Shown piece after piece: positions 42,531 through 52,226 of a stretch of DNA of 64,000 nt (its first letter is position 1; each line of letters begins with the position of its first letter). Made by a program: the position numbers and the translations under genes. The notes beneath the pieces were generated by a model. The model was not told the origin of the DNA. It was given only the letters and a program-made list of their open reading frames with translations, and searched no databases. This DNA is from DASRBN01 sp035294305 (GTDB lineage Bacteria; Chloroflexota; Ktedonobacteria; Ktedonobacterales; Ktedonobacteraceae), in the NCBI GenBank assembly GCA_035294305.1, contig DATGLD010000033.1, forward strand, positions 1 to 64,000. Reading direction: 5' to 3'.

Positions 42531-44627
42531 ATGACAGTAAACATACAGGCTACGGAAGCCAGCACTACAGCAGAGCCGCTGGATATCCTCGCACTGTACC
42601 GGACGATGGTTACGGCCCGCGTTACGAACGACTTATTGAAAACGCGCAAGACGCAGGGGCGTTTTGCGTTTTATATTGGCTGCGCCGGACATGAAAGTAT
42701 GGCTGCGGTTGTCGCGGCCCTCCGCCCAACGGACTGGCTTTCTCTCTACTATCGCGACCTGGGCGCCTGGCTCCAGCGCACGGGTGATATTTATGGCCCA
42801 CTGCGTGAAGCATACTCGCGTACAACCGGTCCTATGGGGGCAGGTCGCAATATGCCATCCCATTATAGCAGCAAGCGCCACCGCATTCTCCCTACCTTCA
42901 GTGAAGTCGCCGCGCTCGGTCCTTTCGCAGGCGGCGTGGCATTCTCGTTGCAGAGGCACGAGAGTAAAGATATTCTCATGTTTTGTACCGGCGATGGCGG
43001 AGCCGCTACCAACGATTTCAATGTTCTGTTCCGCCAGGCAGCCGTGCATAAACTACCCGTCCTGATGGTTGTAGAGGATAATGGCTGGGCTATCACCACT
43101 CCTTCTCCCATCCAATGGGGAGGTTCGCTGGTTGAGTGGGCTAAGGGCGGCGGTGTCTATGCCGAAGAGGTGGATGGAACCGATACAATGGCCACTTACC
43201 ATGCCACCGTGCGCCTCGCCGAACACATCCGCTCCGGCCAGGGTCCTGTTCTGATGCACCTGCGTTTAGGCCTGCTTGATCCACACTCTAGCAGCACCGA
43301 CATTCGCGCTTACCGCACCAAGGAAGAGATCGAGGCGACCACTGCTACGAAAGACCCCGTGAAAAACTTTGGTCGCTGGCTCGTTGAAAATAGTTATCTA
43401 CAGGAAGCTGATATCGAGCGAATCCGCAAAGAGGTTCGCGCCGAGCTGGAGCGGGCCGAAGCCCAGGTGTTGCAGGAGCCCGAGCCATCCCCTGATCGGG
43501 TCATGCAGCATGTCCTCGCCGTTCCCCAATGGCAAGAAAACACACCCCGGGGAACAAAAAAGCAGGCATCAATGTTAGGAGCTATCAATGACGCGCTGGT
43601 AGAACTGGCACAACGCGATCCTTACTTTTTTGTCTATGGGCAGGACGTAGGCAGTCCTAGAGGCGGCGTTTTTGGCGCGACCGCCTCACTGGTCAGCCAA
43701 TTCCCCGGTCGCGCTATCAGCAGCCCCCTCAATGAACAGCTTATCGTTGGCATCGCGGCGGGCGCAGGCATGATCGATGGAAAAGCGCGCTGCGCTGAAA
43801 TTCAATTCGTTGACTATCACCAGTCGGCTGCCCAGACCATCCGTATGGCGGCACGCACGATGTATCAAAGTAATGGCGATTGGACGGTCCCGCTGATTAT
43901 CCGTACCAAGTCGGGCAGTGGCGGCGGCGGTCCCATCTCTAGCGGCGGCGCAGGCGGTGGCGCTTTTGGCCATTCCAACGCGGGCGAGCAATGGTTCACC
44001 TCGATACCAGGCATGATTACCATTTGCCCAGCCACGCCCTACGATGCCAAGGGACTGCTCCTTGAAGCGGCGCGCTCGCAATCGCCGGTCACGTTCCTGG
44101 AACGTGGGCGGCTCTACCGCTCTGAGCCACCAAAGGACAGCGCAGGCAACCTCATAGCAGTCATGGCCGAGTTCTGGAATGTGCCCGAAGGCTACTACAC
44201 GCTGCCAATCGGCAAGGCCCGGCGCCTGCGCATCGGTGAGGGACGATCCAATATCGCCATCGTCAGCTGGGGCACGATGGCGCTGGAATCCTGCACTGCC
44301 GCGGCCAATATCGTCAACCGCAACGGTGGAGCTATCGAAGTAGTGGACTTGCGCACGCTTGCGCCTTTTGATGAAGAGGCGGTATCCGCAGCCGTACGTG
44401 AAGCGAATCGCGTTATTATCGTGACGGAAGAATACGACCTCACCAGCTTTGGTCGTCACCTGCATTCCTGGATTGTGGAACACTGCTTCTACGATCTGGA
44501 TGGCACGCCTATCTTCATCTCCGCGCTCCCTGCTCCCGCAGCCCCCTATAACGAGCCGGAAGAGAAGGCGTATTATCCTACGGCAGCGACGATCGAAGCT
44601 AGCATCGAGCAGTTGTTGCAGGAATAA
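42531..44627 (+). CDS. Fused E1 alpha-beta 2-oxoacid (2-oxoisovalerate-type) dehydrogenase
   Basis: The 698-residue protein joins an E1-alpha half (about residues 1-330, GDGGAATNDFNVLFRQAA then EDNGW, an intact TPP site) to a beta half (about 350-698, with EIQFVDYHQSAAQTIRMAA and a C-terminal transketolase domain ending near the stop). It is the TPP enzyme of a branched-chain or related 2-oxoacid dehydrogenase complex. E2 and E3 are not in this window. The glycine-rich segment GGGGPISSGGAGGG (beta half) is unusual. The fused form suggests a distinct subfamily. Confidence 0.88.
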   Translation: MTVNIQATEASTTAEPLDILALYRTMVTARVTNDLLKTRKTQGRFAFYIGCAGHESMAAVVAALRPTDWLSLYYRDLGAWLQRTGDIYGPLREAYSRTTGPMGAGRNMPSHYSSKRHRILPTFSEVAALGPFAGGVAFSLQRHESKDILMFCTGDGGAATNDFNVLFRQAAVHKLPVLMVVEDNGWAITTPSPIQWGGSLVEWAKGGGVYAEEVDGTDTMATYHATVRLAEHIRSGQGPVLMHLRLGLLDPHSSSTDIRAYRTKEEIEATTATKDPVKNFGRWLVENSYLQEADIERIRKEVRAELERAEAQVLQEPEPSPDRVMQHVLAVPQWQENTPRGTKKQASMLGAINDALVELAQRDPYFFVYGQDVGSPRGGVFGATASLVSQFPGRAISSPLNEQLIVGIAAGAGMIDGKARCAEIQFVDYHQSAAQTIRMAARTMYQSNGDWTVPLIIRTKSGSGGGGPISSGGAGGGAFGHSNAGEQWFTSIPGMITICPATPYDAKGLLLEAARSQSPVTFLERGRLYRSEPPKDSAGNLIAVMAEFWNVPEGYYTLPIGKARRLRIGEGRSNIAIVSWGTMALESCTAAANIVNRNGGAIEVVDLRTLAPFDEEAVSAAVREANRVIIVTEEYDLTSFGRHLHSWIVEHCFYDLDGTPIFISALPAPAAPYNEPEEKAYYPTAATIEASIEQLLQE

Positions 44628-44662
44628 CCGGCATCGCCTTGATATGACGCCGCCTGCCTGTC

Positions 44663-44715
44663 AATACGAAAAGAGAAGGCTCGAACTGAAAGATTCGGCT
44701 TTCTCTTTTCGTATT
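44663..44715. terminator. Terminator after the fused E1 gene (15-bp perfect stem)
   Basis: AATACGAAAAGAGAA (44663-44677) pairs exactly with TTCTCTTTTCGTATT (44701-44715). It lies 36 bases after the E1 stop and can terminate in either direction. Confidence 0.75.
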
Positions 44716-44819
44716 ATTGCTTGTGAAACAATAGTCCTGGCTAACCCACCTATTGTTGAGTTTAACATATCTCCGGCAGGACATCTTTGATCGCCATAAG
44801 GCCTGATTGTATCTAATCG

Positions 44820-46127
44820 GTGAGGCAATACGTTACATACCTTAGACTTGATCAATTCGATAACTTTACTCAAGCGAGGAATAAAGCTATATTTACCTCT
44901 CAGCGTAATCGCATTCAGCAACCTGAACATGTTCAGCAACCGGGAGGCGAAGGTATAAAGCAGGTTGTGCCTGTTTGGGATATCGCCTGGCTATTTATAG
45001 CCACGCGCCTGTTACTCATCCTGGTTACCTATATTAGCTTTATTCTTTTTCCGGTACCGGCGCACGTCTATCCAAACACACCCGTTGACCTGATCGGTTT
45101 GCTTACATCCTGGAACCACTGGGATGCCGCCAATTATACCTCTATTGCCGAGTTTGGTTATACCCGAGTGGAGCTTACGGCTTTTTTCCCACTTTTTCCC
45201 ATACTTATCAAAGCATTCGCTTTTTTACTTGGCAATCAGGGTTACATCGCTATCGGCATGATTATCAGCAATCTAGCTTTGCTAGGCTCGCTGTTTGTTC
45301 TCTACCAGCTTGCCGCTGATGTTTTAGGAGAGCAGGCTGGACGACGAACGCTGCTGTATCTTTGCATCTTCCCAACCGCTTTTTTCTTTTTTGCCGCCTA
45401 TAATGAGTCACTGTTCCTTTTCTTGACCGCCAGTTCCTTCCTGGCTATGCGTCGAAAGAAGTGGTGGCTTGCGGCAGGCCTGGGGTTTTTCGCTGCTTTG
45501 ACACGTTCAGCCGGTTTATTCCTTGTCATCCCTTTTCTCTATGAAATCTGGGTCTCAAATGAGAGCTCCGGTCATGCTAGCAGGGCCCTTACCCGCAAAT
45601 TACCAGGCTTACTTCCCAGGGCCTTGCCGGTTATTCTCATCCCCCTTGGGACCCTGCTCTACTGTCTCTATACCTGGTATGCCTTCGGCAATCCTTTTGC
45701 GTTTGCATCAGTACAAATCTATTGGGCACGGCATCTGTCATGGCCCTGGATAGGTATCTGGTTGGCATTAGTCGATCTATTCTGGGCAACTCCATTTGGA
45801 TCATTCTACGAGGTTCATACCTTAATCGATCTCACTGCCACCGTTGGCTTTATTGTGCTGGCAGTGATAGGCTGGCGCAGGCTGCGTACCAGCTACAATC
45901 TGTGGCTGGTCATTCTATTGTTATTCATGCTCATCAGCCCGGCAACGACACAGCACGATGCTTTGCAGTCCAATCAACGCTTCGTGCTGGAAATGTTCCC
46001 GGCCTTTATCACTCTGGCAGCGCTTGGCATCAAACATCATCGTCTACATCAGGCCTTGATACTTTTGTTTCCAACCTTACAGGCAGTATTTGCGATGCTT
46101 TTTGTGTTGAATCGTTGGATGGTATAG
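44820..46127 (+). CDS. PIG-V-like mannosyltransferase (GT-C membrane glycosyltransferase)
   Basis: The 435-residue membrane protein has about 10 hydrophobic segments and the PIG-V hallmark TSWNHWDAANYTSIAEFGY, then an FFPLFPILIK segment and AYNESLFLF. It should transfer mannose from polyprenyl-phosphate-mannose outside the membrane. GTG 44820 is the start of the frame, but no clear ribosome site is seen; a start further in, before VWDIAWLF, is possible. It lies in a GT-C cluster with 46171 and 47795. Confidence 0.8.
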   Translation: MRQYVTYLRLDQFDNFTQARNKAIFTSQRNRIQQPEHVQQPGGEGIKQVVPVWDIAWLFIATRLLLILVTYISFILFPVPAHVYPNTPVDLIGLLTSWNHWDAANYTSIAEFGYTRVELTAFFPLFPILIKAFAFLLGNQGYIAIGMIISNLALLGSLFVLYQLAADVLGEQAGRRTLLYLCIFPTAFFFFAAYNESLFLFLTASSFLAMRRKKWWLAAGLGFFAALTRSAGLFLVIPFLYEIWVSNESSGHASRALTRKLPGLLPRALPVILIPLGTLLYCLYTWYAFGNPFAFASVQIYWARHLSWPWIGIWLALVDLFWATPFGSFYEVHTLIDLTATVGFIVLAVIGWRRLRTSYNLWLVILLLFMLISPATTQHDALQSNQRFVLEMFPAFITLAALGIKHHRLHQALILLFPTLQAVFAMLFVLNRWMV

Positions 46128-46170
46128 TAGGACTAAGCAAGCACGCCAGTTGCTCTTCCCTGATCACATG

Positions 46171-47562
46171 TTACTTGCCCAGAGCTTCACTTGTCTCTGG
46201 CACATCCTCTTCAGCTTTTGGTTCTACCTTTTGAGCGGTCGCTTTCCGGTAACTTGCGATAAGTGAGCGCAGGCTGCCCGCTTCCCTGCTCGTCAACCAC
46301 CAGAGAGCGCCGGCTCCGAGTAAGATGAGTATTGGCTCGATAGGCGCTCGAAAGCGCGGGATACCATAAAAAATAATACACTGGGCAATGGTCATCAAGA
46401 TCATGAGATAGACGAACAGGAATTCACGCCATCTTTGCCAGGTAAGCGCCAGGCCCAGACCGGCCATGATAAAAACAGCGATTGGGAAGGTGTTCATCAT
46501 ATCCAGAACAATTTTTGATGACCGCTGCCAGAAATATTTGTCCACAGGTAAATCGGCTTCGAAGGTCGCAGGTTGCCACATATTAATGAAATGTAACTTC
46601 AGCAAGTGAGGCATCAAATTAAGATGACTCTTGATCCATAGAATGGCTTGATCCTTGAAATAGTTATCGCGCGCGACCTCACATGCCGGCACGCAGAAAT
46701 CCGGATATTTGTGCGCGATAGCCGGACTGGACACAAGTGGATTGATCCAGGTTCCCGGCACGCCCCCTGGATAGCTTGGCAGGTAGACCGTCTGAGAATT
46801 GTATGCTCCGAGCAGTACCGTTCCATCTCCGTTTGCCACAAGTACAAACGCGTGCGAAACGTTATAATTTCGAATCGTCCAGGGAACCACGAAGATGATG
46901 GTTATCAGCGTAATACCAAGCGCGCTTTTAGCGAGTAATTGCCATGGAAGCACTTTTCTCCAGCCCATAATAATTGCCCAGAACAGGAAAAGCGCAAGCA
47001 CAAGAATGCCATTGGGCCTGGTAAGTGTGAGCATTCCGAGCAGTATTCCGCACCATATCCAGTTTGCCGGTTTCCGGTCGCGTTGTAAGCGGTAGACAGC
47101 ATAGCAAAAACCAAAGAAGAGGAGAATATAGACAGACTCGGTATAGAGCCAACCGTCATAGATATAAAGTTCCGGGTAGATGGCGGCAAATGCCCCTGCC
47201 AGCAGGCCTATACGCCAACCAAATAGATCTCGTGCGAACAGGTAAACCAGTACGCATGTACCGGAGCCAACCAGGCACAAAAAATAGCGCGGCAATTCAG
47301 CATGTTGACCAAAGAGCGCAACAATCACGGCGATGACTGCGGGCCAGAAAGGGGCGCGGTATACTGTCGGCATATATGGCTGCACGCAGAAACAATGCTC
47401 GGTAACAATATGGACGCCCAACATATAATAAGAAAGAGAGTCGTGTTGGGGTACATAATTACGCGCTACTGTGAGATTATAGGCCACGCGTACTGCCAGA
47501 GCGAGACAAAAAATGCTGATGGCTGGCACATACGACCGCACATGTTTCATTTCAAATTTCAT
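46171..47562 (-). CDS. GT39-type (ArnT/PMT-like) membrane glycosyltransferase
   Basis: The 463-residue protein has about 12 membrane segments. Its first periplasmic loop carries the acidic motif (VPQHDSLSYYMLG), and PTVYRAPFWPAV follows as in GT39 proteins. A basic, Glu-rich cytoplasmic tail follows. It probably transfers a sugar from a polyprenyl-phosphate donor to lipid or protein. It diverges from the next gene, with a shared 232-base upstream region. Confidence 0.78.
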   Translation of the reverse strand: MKFEMKHVRSYVPAISIFCLALAVRVAYNLTVARNYVPQHDSLSYYMLGVHIVTEHCFCVQPYMPTVYRAPFWPAVIAVIVALFGQHAELPRYFLCLVGSGTCVLVYLFARDLFGWRIGLLAGAFAAIYPELYIYDGWLYTESVYILLFFGFCYAVYRLQRDRKPANWIWCGILLGMLTLTRPNGILVLALFLFWAIIMGWRKVLPWQLLAKSALGITLITIIFVVPWTIRNYNVSHAFVLVANGDGTVLLGAYNSQTVYLPSYPGGVPGTWINPLVSSPAIAHKYPDFCVPACEVARDNYFKDQAILWIKSHLNLMPHLLKLHFINMWQPATFEADLPVDKYFWQRSSKIVLDMMNTFPIAVFIMAGLGLALTWQRWREFLFVYLMILMTIAQCIIFYGIPRFRAPIEPILILLGAGALWWLTSREAGSLRSLIASYRKATAQKVEPKAEEDVPETSEALGK

Positions 47563-47794
47563 GTTCCATACCGGGCATCTAGTACGTTAGATAAGGTGAA
47601 AATTCCATCGGGCCTATTCAAAAGTAACGAACTACGCTTGTTGAGGTAACTGTTTCGTCACCACTCAGTAGTAGTACCTAAAGATGTCAAAACTCGTAAA
47701 GTACGCGGTCACATGATTCTACTTCTAGAATGCCGGTGGTGCAATAGGGGTCCCGCTACTTCTTACTGTGCTTTTCATTCAATAGAGGGTAAAA

Positions 47795-49480
47795 TTGGTC
47801 GAAAGAAACATTGAGGGCCGGTCATCAACACTCATCAGCGTCCTCTGTACGCTAGCTTTTGTAGTCTGCACATTGCTTACCGTGGCACCACTCGGCCGTA
47901 TACCAGACCGGGCTATTCGCCTGCAAACGCCTCTGGGGACCTATCTGGCCGGGGTAGGAGCCTGGTTACCCAATACCGTGAGCCTGACGGCGAATCATAC
48001 AGCATCCCAGGCTAGCACAAACTACCTGGAATTCTTGATGCTCATCGGGCTTGCTTTTGTCATCTACGGATGGTTTGCCCTCTTCATCTTACGCCTGGCA
48101 CCGGCTAATAAGCACAGGCAAATGCTCCAGCTCATCTGGGCCGGGGCACTGGTGGCAGGATTGGTCTACGTCTTTACACCAGCAATGCTCTCGCATGATG
48201 TCCTCGTTTACGCGAGCTACAGCCGCATATTGAGTGTGTACCATGCGAATCCCTACTTCGTGCCATTAGCAGCCTACCCAAAGGACCCGCTTTACCATCT
48301 TAACTACTGGGCTCGCACGATAGCTGCTTATGGTCCTGTGTGGTTAGACACCTGCGCTTTTTGGGGGTTAATTGTTGGCCCTCAACCGCTTGCATATGTC
48401 CTGGCGTTTCGCTTGTTCGCGCTTGCCTGTCATCTGATAAATATCTGGCTGGTCATCACCATCCTGCGCACAATGGAGCACTCGCCGCGCACCATCACCC
48501 TCGGAGCGCTGCTATACGCCTGGAATCCTCTTGTTTTGCTTGAGAGTAGCCTTGGTGGTCATAACGATGTCTTTATGGTCACCTTCATACTTAGCGGGAT
48601 TTTGCTGGCCATTCGCGCAGATCGCAAGGAATCACTCACTACACCGCAAGGCTACCTGCCGCCCATCATCGCATTCACGCTGGCAGCCTTAATAAAGTTC
48701 ACGGCTCTCCCTCTTATTACTCTCTTTCTTATTTTCCTGGCTTTTAGAGTGCTGCGCCTGTCAGAATCGAGCGGCCAACTGGGATGGCGAGCAAGCTCAC
48801 AGCGCTGGAAACAAGCGCTCTCCACGATTCTCCTCGCAAGCATTATTGCCGGCATCGTAGCGCTTTCACTCTATGCCCCTTTCTGGATCGGCCACAGCCT
48901 CTATGCGATCGAGAGTAGTTTCACTTCTCCCCCATCGGCCCTTTACGCCGAAAATTCGATTATGCGAGCCATAAGCACGTGGGAGCAATCACATAGTGCG
49001 CTTTCAAATACACTTGTCAGCATATTAGTTAATCGCAAGACCTGGGACCATATAAGCATCCTCGTCTTAGCGATATCCATCCTGGCAGGGGCGCTTGCGA
49101 TGCGGAAAGCCCCAACCATACGCAATTTCGTGCTTGCATCAGTCGCTTCCCTGGGCGCCTTACTCATCGTCACACCATGGTTCTATTCCTGGTATGTAAC
49201 CTGGCTAGTCGGTCTCATAGCGGTTTGCCTTCCCTTAAAGGGGAGCCGTACCGGTAGAGCTATGCTGGCCTTTGTCCTGGTATTTTCGGCTTCGGCATTG
49301 CTGACCTATCTTTTTAAAGACGGGTACCCGCCATTTGGCATATGGACCGGCCTGGTATTTTTAACTACTATTGCCCCTCCCATAGTCGCCTTTCTCATTG
49401 TATACTTTACCTGGAAGTCTCCCTCACGGGCCTCCTACCCAACAAGAGATAGCGCCTATACGGAAAAAGTCAGGGCTTGA
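47795..49480 (+). CDS. MptB/GT87-like polyprenol-phosphate mannosyltransferase
   Basis: The 561-residue membrane protein has about 12 helices. Motifs LSHDVLVYASYSRILSVYHANPY and YGPVWLDTCAFWGL, followed by YAWNPLVLLESSLGGHNDV, are typical of alpha-mannosyltransferases of the MptB type. It starts at TTG 47795 behind GAGGGTAAAA. It probably builds extracytoplasmic mannose polymers or glycolipids. Confidence 0.82.
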   Translation: MVERNIEGRSSTLISVLCTLAFVVCTLLTVAPLGRIPDRAIRLQTPLGTYLAGVGAWLPNTVSLTANHTASQASTNYLEFLMLIGLAFVIYGWFALFILRLAPANKHRQMLQLIWAGALVAGLVYVFTPAMLSHDVLVYASYSRILSVYHANPYFVPLAAYPKDPLYHLNYWARTIAAYGPVWLDTCAFWGLIVGPQPLAYVLAFRLFALACHLINIWLVITILRTMEHSPRTITLGALLYAWNPLVLLESSLGGHNDVFMVTFILSGILLAIRADRKESLTTPQGYLPPIIAFTLAALIKFTALPLITLFLIFLAFRVLRLSESSGQLGWRASSQRWKQALSTILLASIIAGIVALSLYAPFWIGHSLYAIESSFTSPPSALYAENSIMRAISTWEQSHSALSNTLVSILVNRKTWDHISILVLAISILAGALAMRKAPTIRNFVLASVASLGALLIVTPWFYSWYVTWLVGLIAVCLPLKGSRTGRAMLAFVLVFSASALLTYLFKDGYPPFGIWTGLVFLTTIAPPIVAFLIVYFTWKSPSRASYPTRDSAYTEKVRA

Positions 49481-49624
49481 TATCATAAAGTTGCCGAGTT
49501 GGACTGGTGGCTTTATAATTGCCTAGGTGGGACCTTTAGCGATTGTTCAACCGGAGCGAAAGGACTCTCGATGCGCCATTTATTCCTGTTTCGAAACAGA
49601 ATGCTTTACTGGTCTGGGGAGCCA

Positions 49625-50338
49625 ATGGGCGCACTCATCTCACTTGACCTATTACGTAACGCGCTGGACGTATTGGGCTATCCGGCGGTCGCGCTTTTCA
49701 TCATGATCGAGAGTTCGGGCATCCCATTCCCGGGCGAAACAATGCTGTTGCTAGCATCTTTTTACGCGGGAGTAGAGCAGCAATTACAGATACCGATTGT
49801 CATTGCCTGCGCTGCCCTCGGCGCGATTGTGGGAGATAACATCGGCTATATCATCGGTCGCACGGGAGGCCGCGCCCTGGCCGAACGTTACGGTCGTTAT
49901 GTCTTCTTGAAGCCGGAACATCTAGATCAGGCCGAAAAGTTCTTTGCGAAACACGGAAATAAAACCGTCTTTTTTGGCCGTTTCGTTTCCGTCTTGCGTG
50001 CATGGGCGGCGTTTCTAGCAGGGGTTAACCACATGCGCTGGCGTAGTTTTCTGCTTTATAACGCTGCCGGTGGTATCATCTGGGCCATTGTCTATGGTCT
50101 GCTCGGCTTTTATGCTGGCCGCTACTTCAAGGATAACTTTACAGAAGTGGAAAACATAGCTCGCGCACTTGGCTGGGCGGGGGCCGGGGCAATCACACTG
50201 GCAATCATCCTGGCAATCGTCATTTATCGCCTACGTAAACGGCGTATTCGTTCTACCCAATCAGTTGAAGAAATCCAGAATGCCCCGCTAGCAGCATTTC
50301 CAGAGGAAGCTGCCAGTAGAGCAAATGATCATCCTTAA
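49625..50338 (+). CDS. DedA family membrane protein
   Basis: The 237-residue protein has the DedA motif ESSGIPFPGETMLLLASF (near residue 28), then GDNIGYIIGRTGG, FFGRFVSVLRAWAAFLAGV and about five membrane segments. DedA proteins are lipid-flippase-like envelope proteins. ATG 49625 with GGGGAGCC upstream is preferred; frames upstream to 49499 are Trp/Phe-rich and unlike the family. It follows the mannosyltransferase gene in the same direction, 145 bases apart. Confidence 0.85.
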   Translation: MGALISLDLLRNALDVLGYPAVALFIMIESSGIPFPGETMLLLASFYAGVEQQLQIPIVIACAALGAIVGDNIGYIIGRTGGRALAERYGRYVFLKPEHLDQAEKFFAKHGNKTVFFGRFVSVLRAWAAFLAGVNHMRWRSFLLYNAAGGIIWAIVYGLLGFYAGRYFKDNFTEVENIARALGWAGAGAITLAIILAIVIYRLRKRRIRSTQSVEEIQNAPLAAFPEEAASRANDHP

Positions 50339-50396
50339 TTGCCTCTTTTGTGCATGCTAAATTGAGTACATGAAAGAAAAGTGAGGGGACTCTACC

Positions 50397-51971
50397 ATGC
50401 CAACATTGTTTGATGGACAGCTATTTGAGCGCTATCGTATCCTACGCCACCTAGGAAGCGGCGTTTCAGGAGCATGCTACGAGGCCGAAGATACCATGCT
50501 CCTGCGCAAAGTTTCGCTGAAACTGATACATCCATGGGCCACCCTTCCCGATGCCGCCCGTCGCCAGTTTTTCCGTGAAATGCAAGGGCTTAGCACCCTC
50601 AATCACCCCTACCTCGCAACGGTGCTAGACTATGGAGAGATCGATAGCAGGCTATACGTCGCCCGCCGCTATCTCACAGGCGGCACTTTGTTAGGCAATG
50701 AAGGCCGCCTGTGGTTTCGTCCCCCGCTTGCTATCGCAGATGCCATCCATTATATACATCAACTGGCCCAGGCCCTTCAGTACATCCATAATCTGGGGTA
50801 TTTGCACGGCTCTGTGACTTTCTCTAACATCCTGGTATTGCGCGGCCCAAATCTTGATAACGAACCAGGCTACGCCCCTTTCTTGCTTGCGGATGCCGGA
50901 TTGACCAACTTTGTACGTCGCTTTGGCCGGCCCCAGAATCAATTCCTTCCCATTACAGCTGCCCCCGAACAATACGGCAAACGTGTCACTCCCGCCAGTG
51001 ATCAATTTGCCCTCGCCGTATTACTGTATCTCTGGATCACCGGCAGACCACCCTATTTAGGAACCCCAGAAGAAATTGAGCATTTGAAACTTTCTGAAGC
51101 CATCCCGCTGCCGAGCTCCCTCAATCCAAGAGTAACTCTTGAGCAAGACGGCATCCTCCTTCGCGCCCTATCCGTCTACCCTGAAGATCGTTATCCCTCT
51201 GTGCTTGCATTCGCAGACTCCCTCTTGACAACGCTAGCGCCCGAACCGCAGGTAGAATCTTCACACGAGCAAGAGCAGGCTCTAGTAGTGGAAGATCACC
51301 TTGCGCAGCAGATGCCCCAACCCGAACCAGGGCCTGCCCCTGCACCGCGCCCCGAACCCGATATCCCGCAGCCCATACCGGAACCCAATGTACCTCAACC
51401 CTCCCCAAACCCTGTCCCTACACCCCAACCGGATATTCCTGAGACGCCTTCTGAGCCGGACACACCACAGCCAGCGCCTGACCCCATTCCACAACCGGTG
51501 CCAGACGTGCCACAACCATTGCCCGAACCCACCGTTCCTCAAACAACGCCCCAAACGCTGCCACAGGCCGGCTACGCTTCTATAAGCGAACTTACGGACT
51601 ATGCGGAACTATTACCACAAACACAACAAGAACAGGTGATAGCTACTCCACGCCTGATCATCGTCTCGCCATACACAGAACAGCCAGCAGAATATAGAAT
51701 GCAAAGCGATGAAATCACTCTGGGCCGCGCCGGTTCGAGCGATATCCTGTTGGACCAGGATAACCTTACCTCACGGCACCACGCCCTGCTCAAACGCGTG
51801 GATAATACTTACATCATCTACGACAGACGGAGCGCTAATGGAGTGTTTGTAAACGGACAGAAAATTGATGCTGTGACTGGATGCGAACTTGCAGACGGCG
51901 ACCACATCAGTATCGGAAACTACGAGATCATTTTCCGCCTCTCACCGGTTATGAGCATGGTTTTTGAGTAA
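50397..51971 (+). CDS. Kinase-like protein (likely pseudokinase) with C-terminal FHA domain
   Basis: The 524-residue protein has a Ser/Thr kinase fold (residues 10-285): glycine loop LGSGVSGACYEA, Lys42 (VSLKLI), a DFG-like LADAGL (D166) and an APE-type AAPEQYG. The catalytic loop reads HGSVTFSNIL instead of HRDxKxxN, so the catalytic Asp is Ser139. A proline-rich linker with repeated P-x-P units (about 300-390) leads to an FHA domain (about 420-520; GRAGSSDILL, SRHHALL, NGVFVNG). It may be a phosphothreonine-binding scaffold. The proline repeats explain the repeated DNA here. Confidence 0.85.
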   Translation: MPTLFDGQLFERYRILRHLGSGVSGACYEAEDTMLLRKVSLKLIHPWATLPDAARRQFFREMQGLSTLNHPYLATVLDYGEIDSRLYVARRYLTGGTLLGNEGRLWFRPPLAIADAIHYIHQLAQALQYIHNLGYLHGSVTFSNILVLRGPNLDNEPGYAPFLLADAGLTNFVRRFGRPQNQFLPITAAPEQYGKRVTPASDQFALAVLLYLWITGRPPYLGTPEEIEHLKLSEAIPLPSSLNPRVTLEQDGILLRALSVYPEDRYPSVLAFADSLLTTLAPEPQVESSHEQEQALVVEDHLAQQMPQPEPGPAPAPRPEPDIPQPIPEPNVPQPSPNPVPTPQPDIPETPSEPDTPQPAPDPIPQPVPDVPQPLPEPTVPQTTPQTLPQAGYASISELTDYAELLPQTQQEQVIATPRLIIVSPYTEQPAEYRMQSDEITLGRAGSSDILLDQDNLTSRHHALLKRVDNTYIIYDRRSANGVFVNGQKIDAVTGCELADGDHISIGNYEIIFRLSPVMSMVFE

Positions 51972-52006
51972 TCCGAGAATCTGCTGAGCAAGCGCGAATG
52001 TGGTCT

Positions 52007-52148
52007 CAGTAACTGACATCCACTCATAACTCGGGGTGCAGGGGTTTCACCCCTGCCGGGGTGCGGGGTGTCCCCGCTTGCTTCCCCTCCCGTCCTGACG
52101 GGCCATAGGCCCGCTGAAAGAATTATGAGTGGATGGCAGTCAGTAACT
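52007..52148. mobile_element. MITE-like element with 8-bp target duplication
   Basis: Direct repeats CAGTAACT (52007-52014 and 52141-52148) flank a segment with inverted ends CATCCACTCATAA (52017-52029) and TTATGAGTGGATG (52123-52135). The interior is GC-rich and contains the hairpin GCAGGGGTTTCACCCCTGC and a further stem. No ORF is present. The features match a miniature inverted-repeat transposable element. Confidence 0.75.
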
Positions 52149-52226
52149 CTTGACTTTTACCCATAATCTATACTATCCTTATCAATACAACTGTATGATA
52201 CAAATTTCTGGTAAAGGAAAGTATAG

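Noticed and set aside
51300..51560. Possible CRISPR or tandem DNA repeat
   Set aside because: The periodicity comes from codons for repeated Pro-containing units in one protein; spacers and constant repeats are absent.
51282..51585. Gly/Arg/Trp-rich and Pro/His-rich reading frames in the kinase gene
   Set aside because: They are other-frame readings of the proline-rich linker and have no independent signals.
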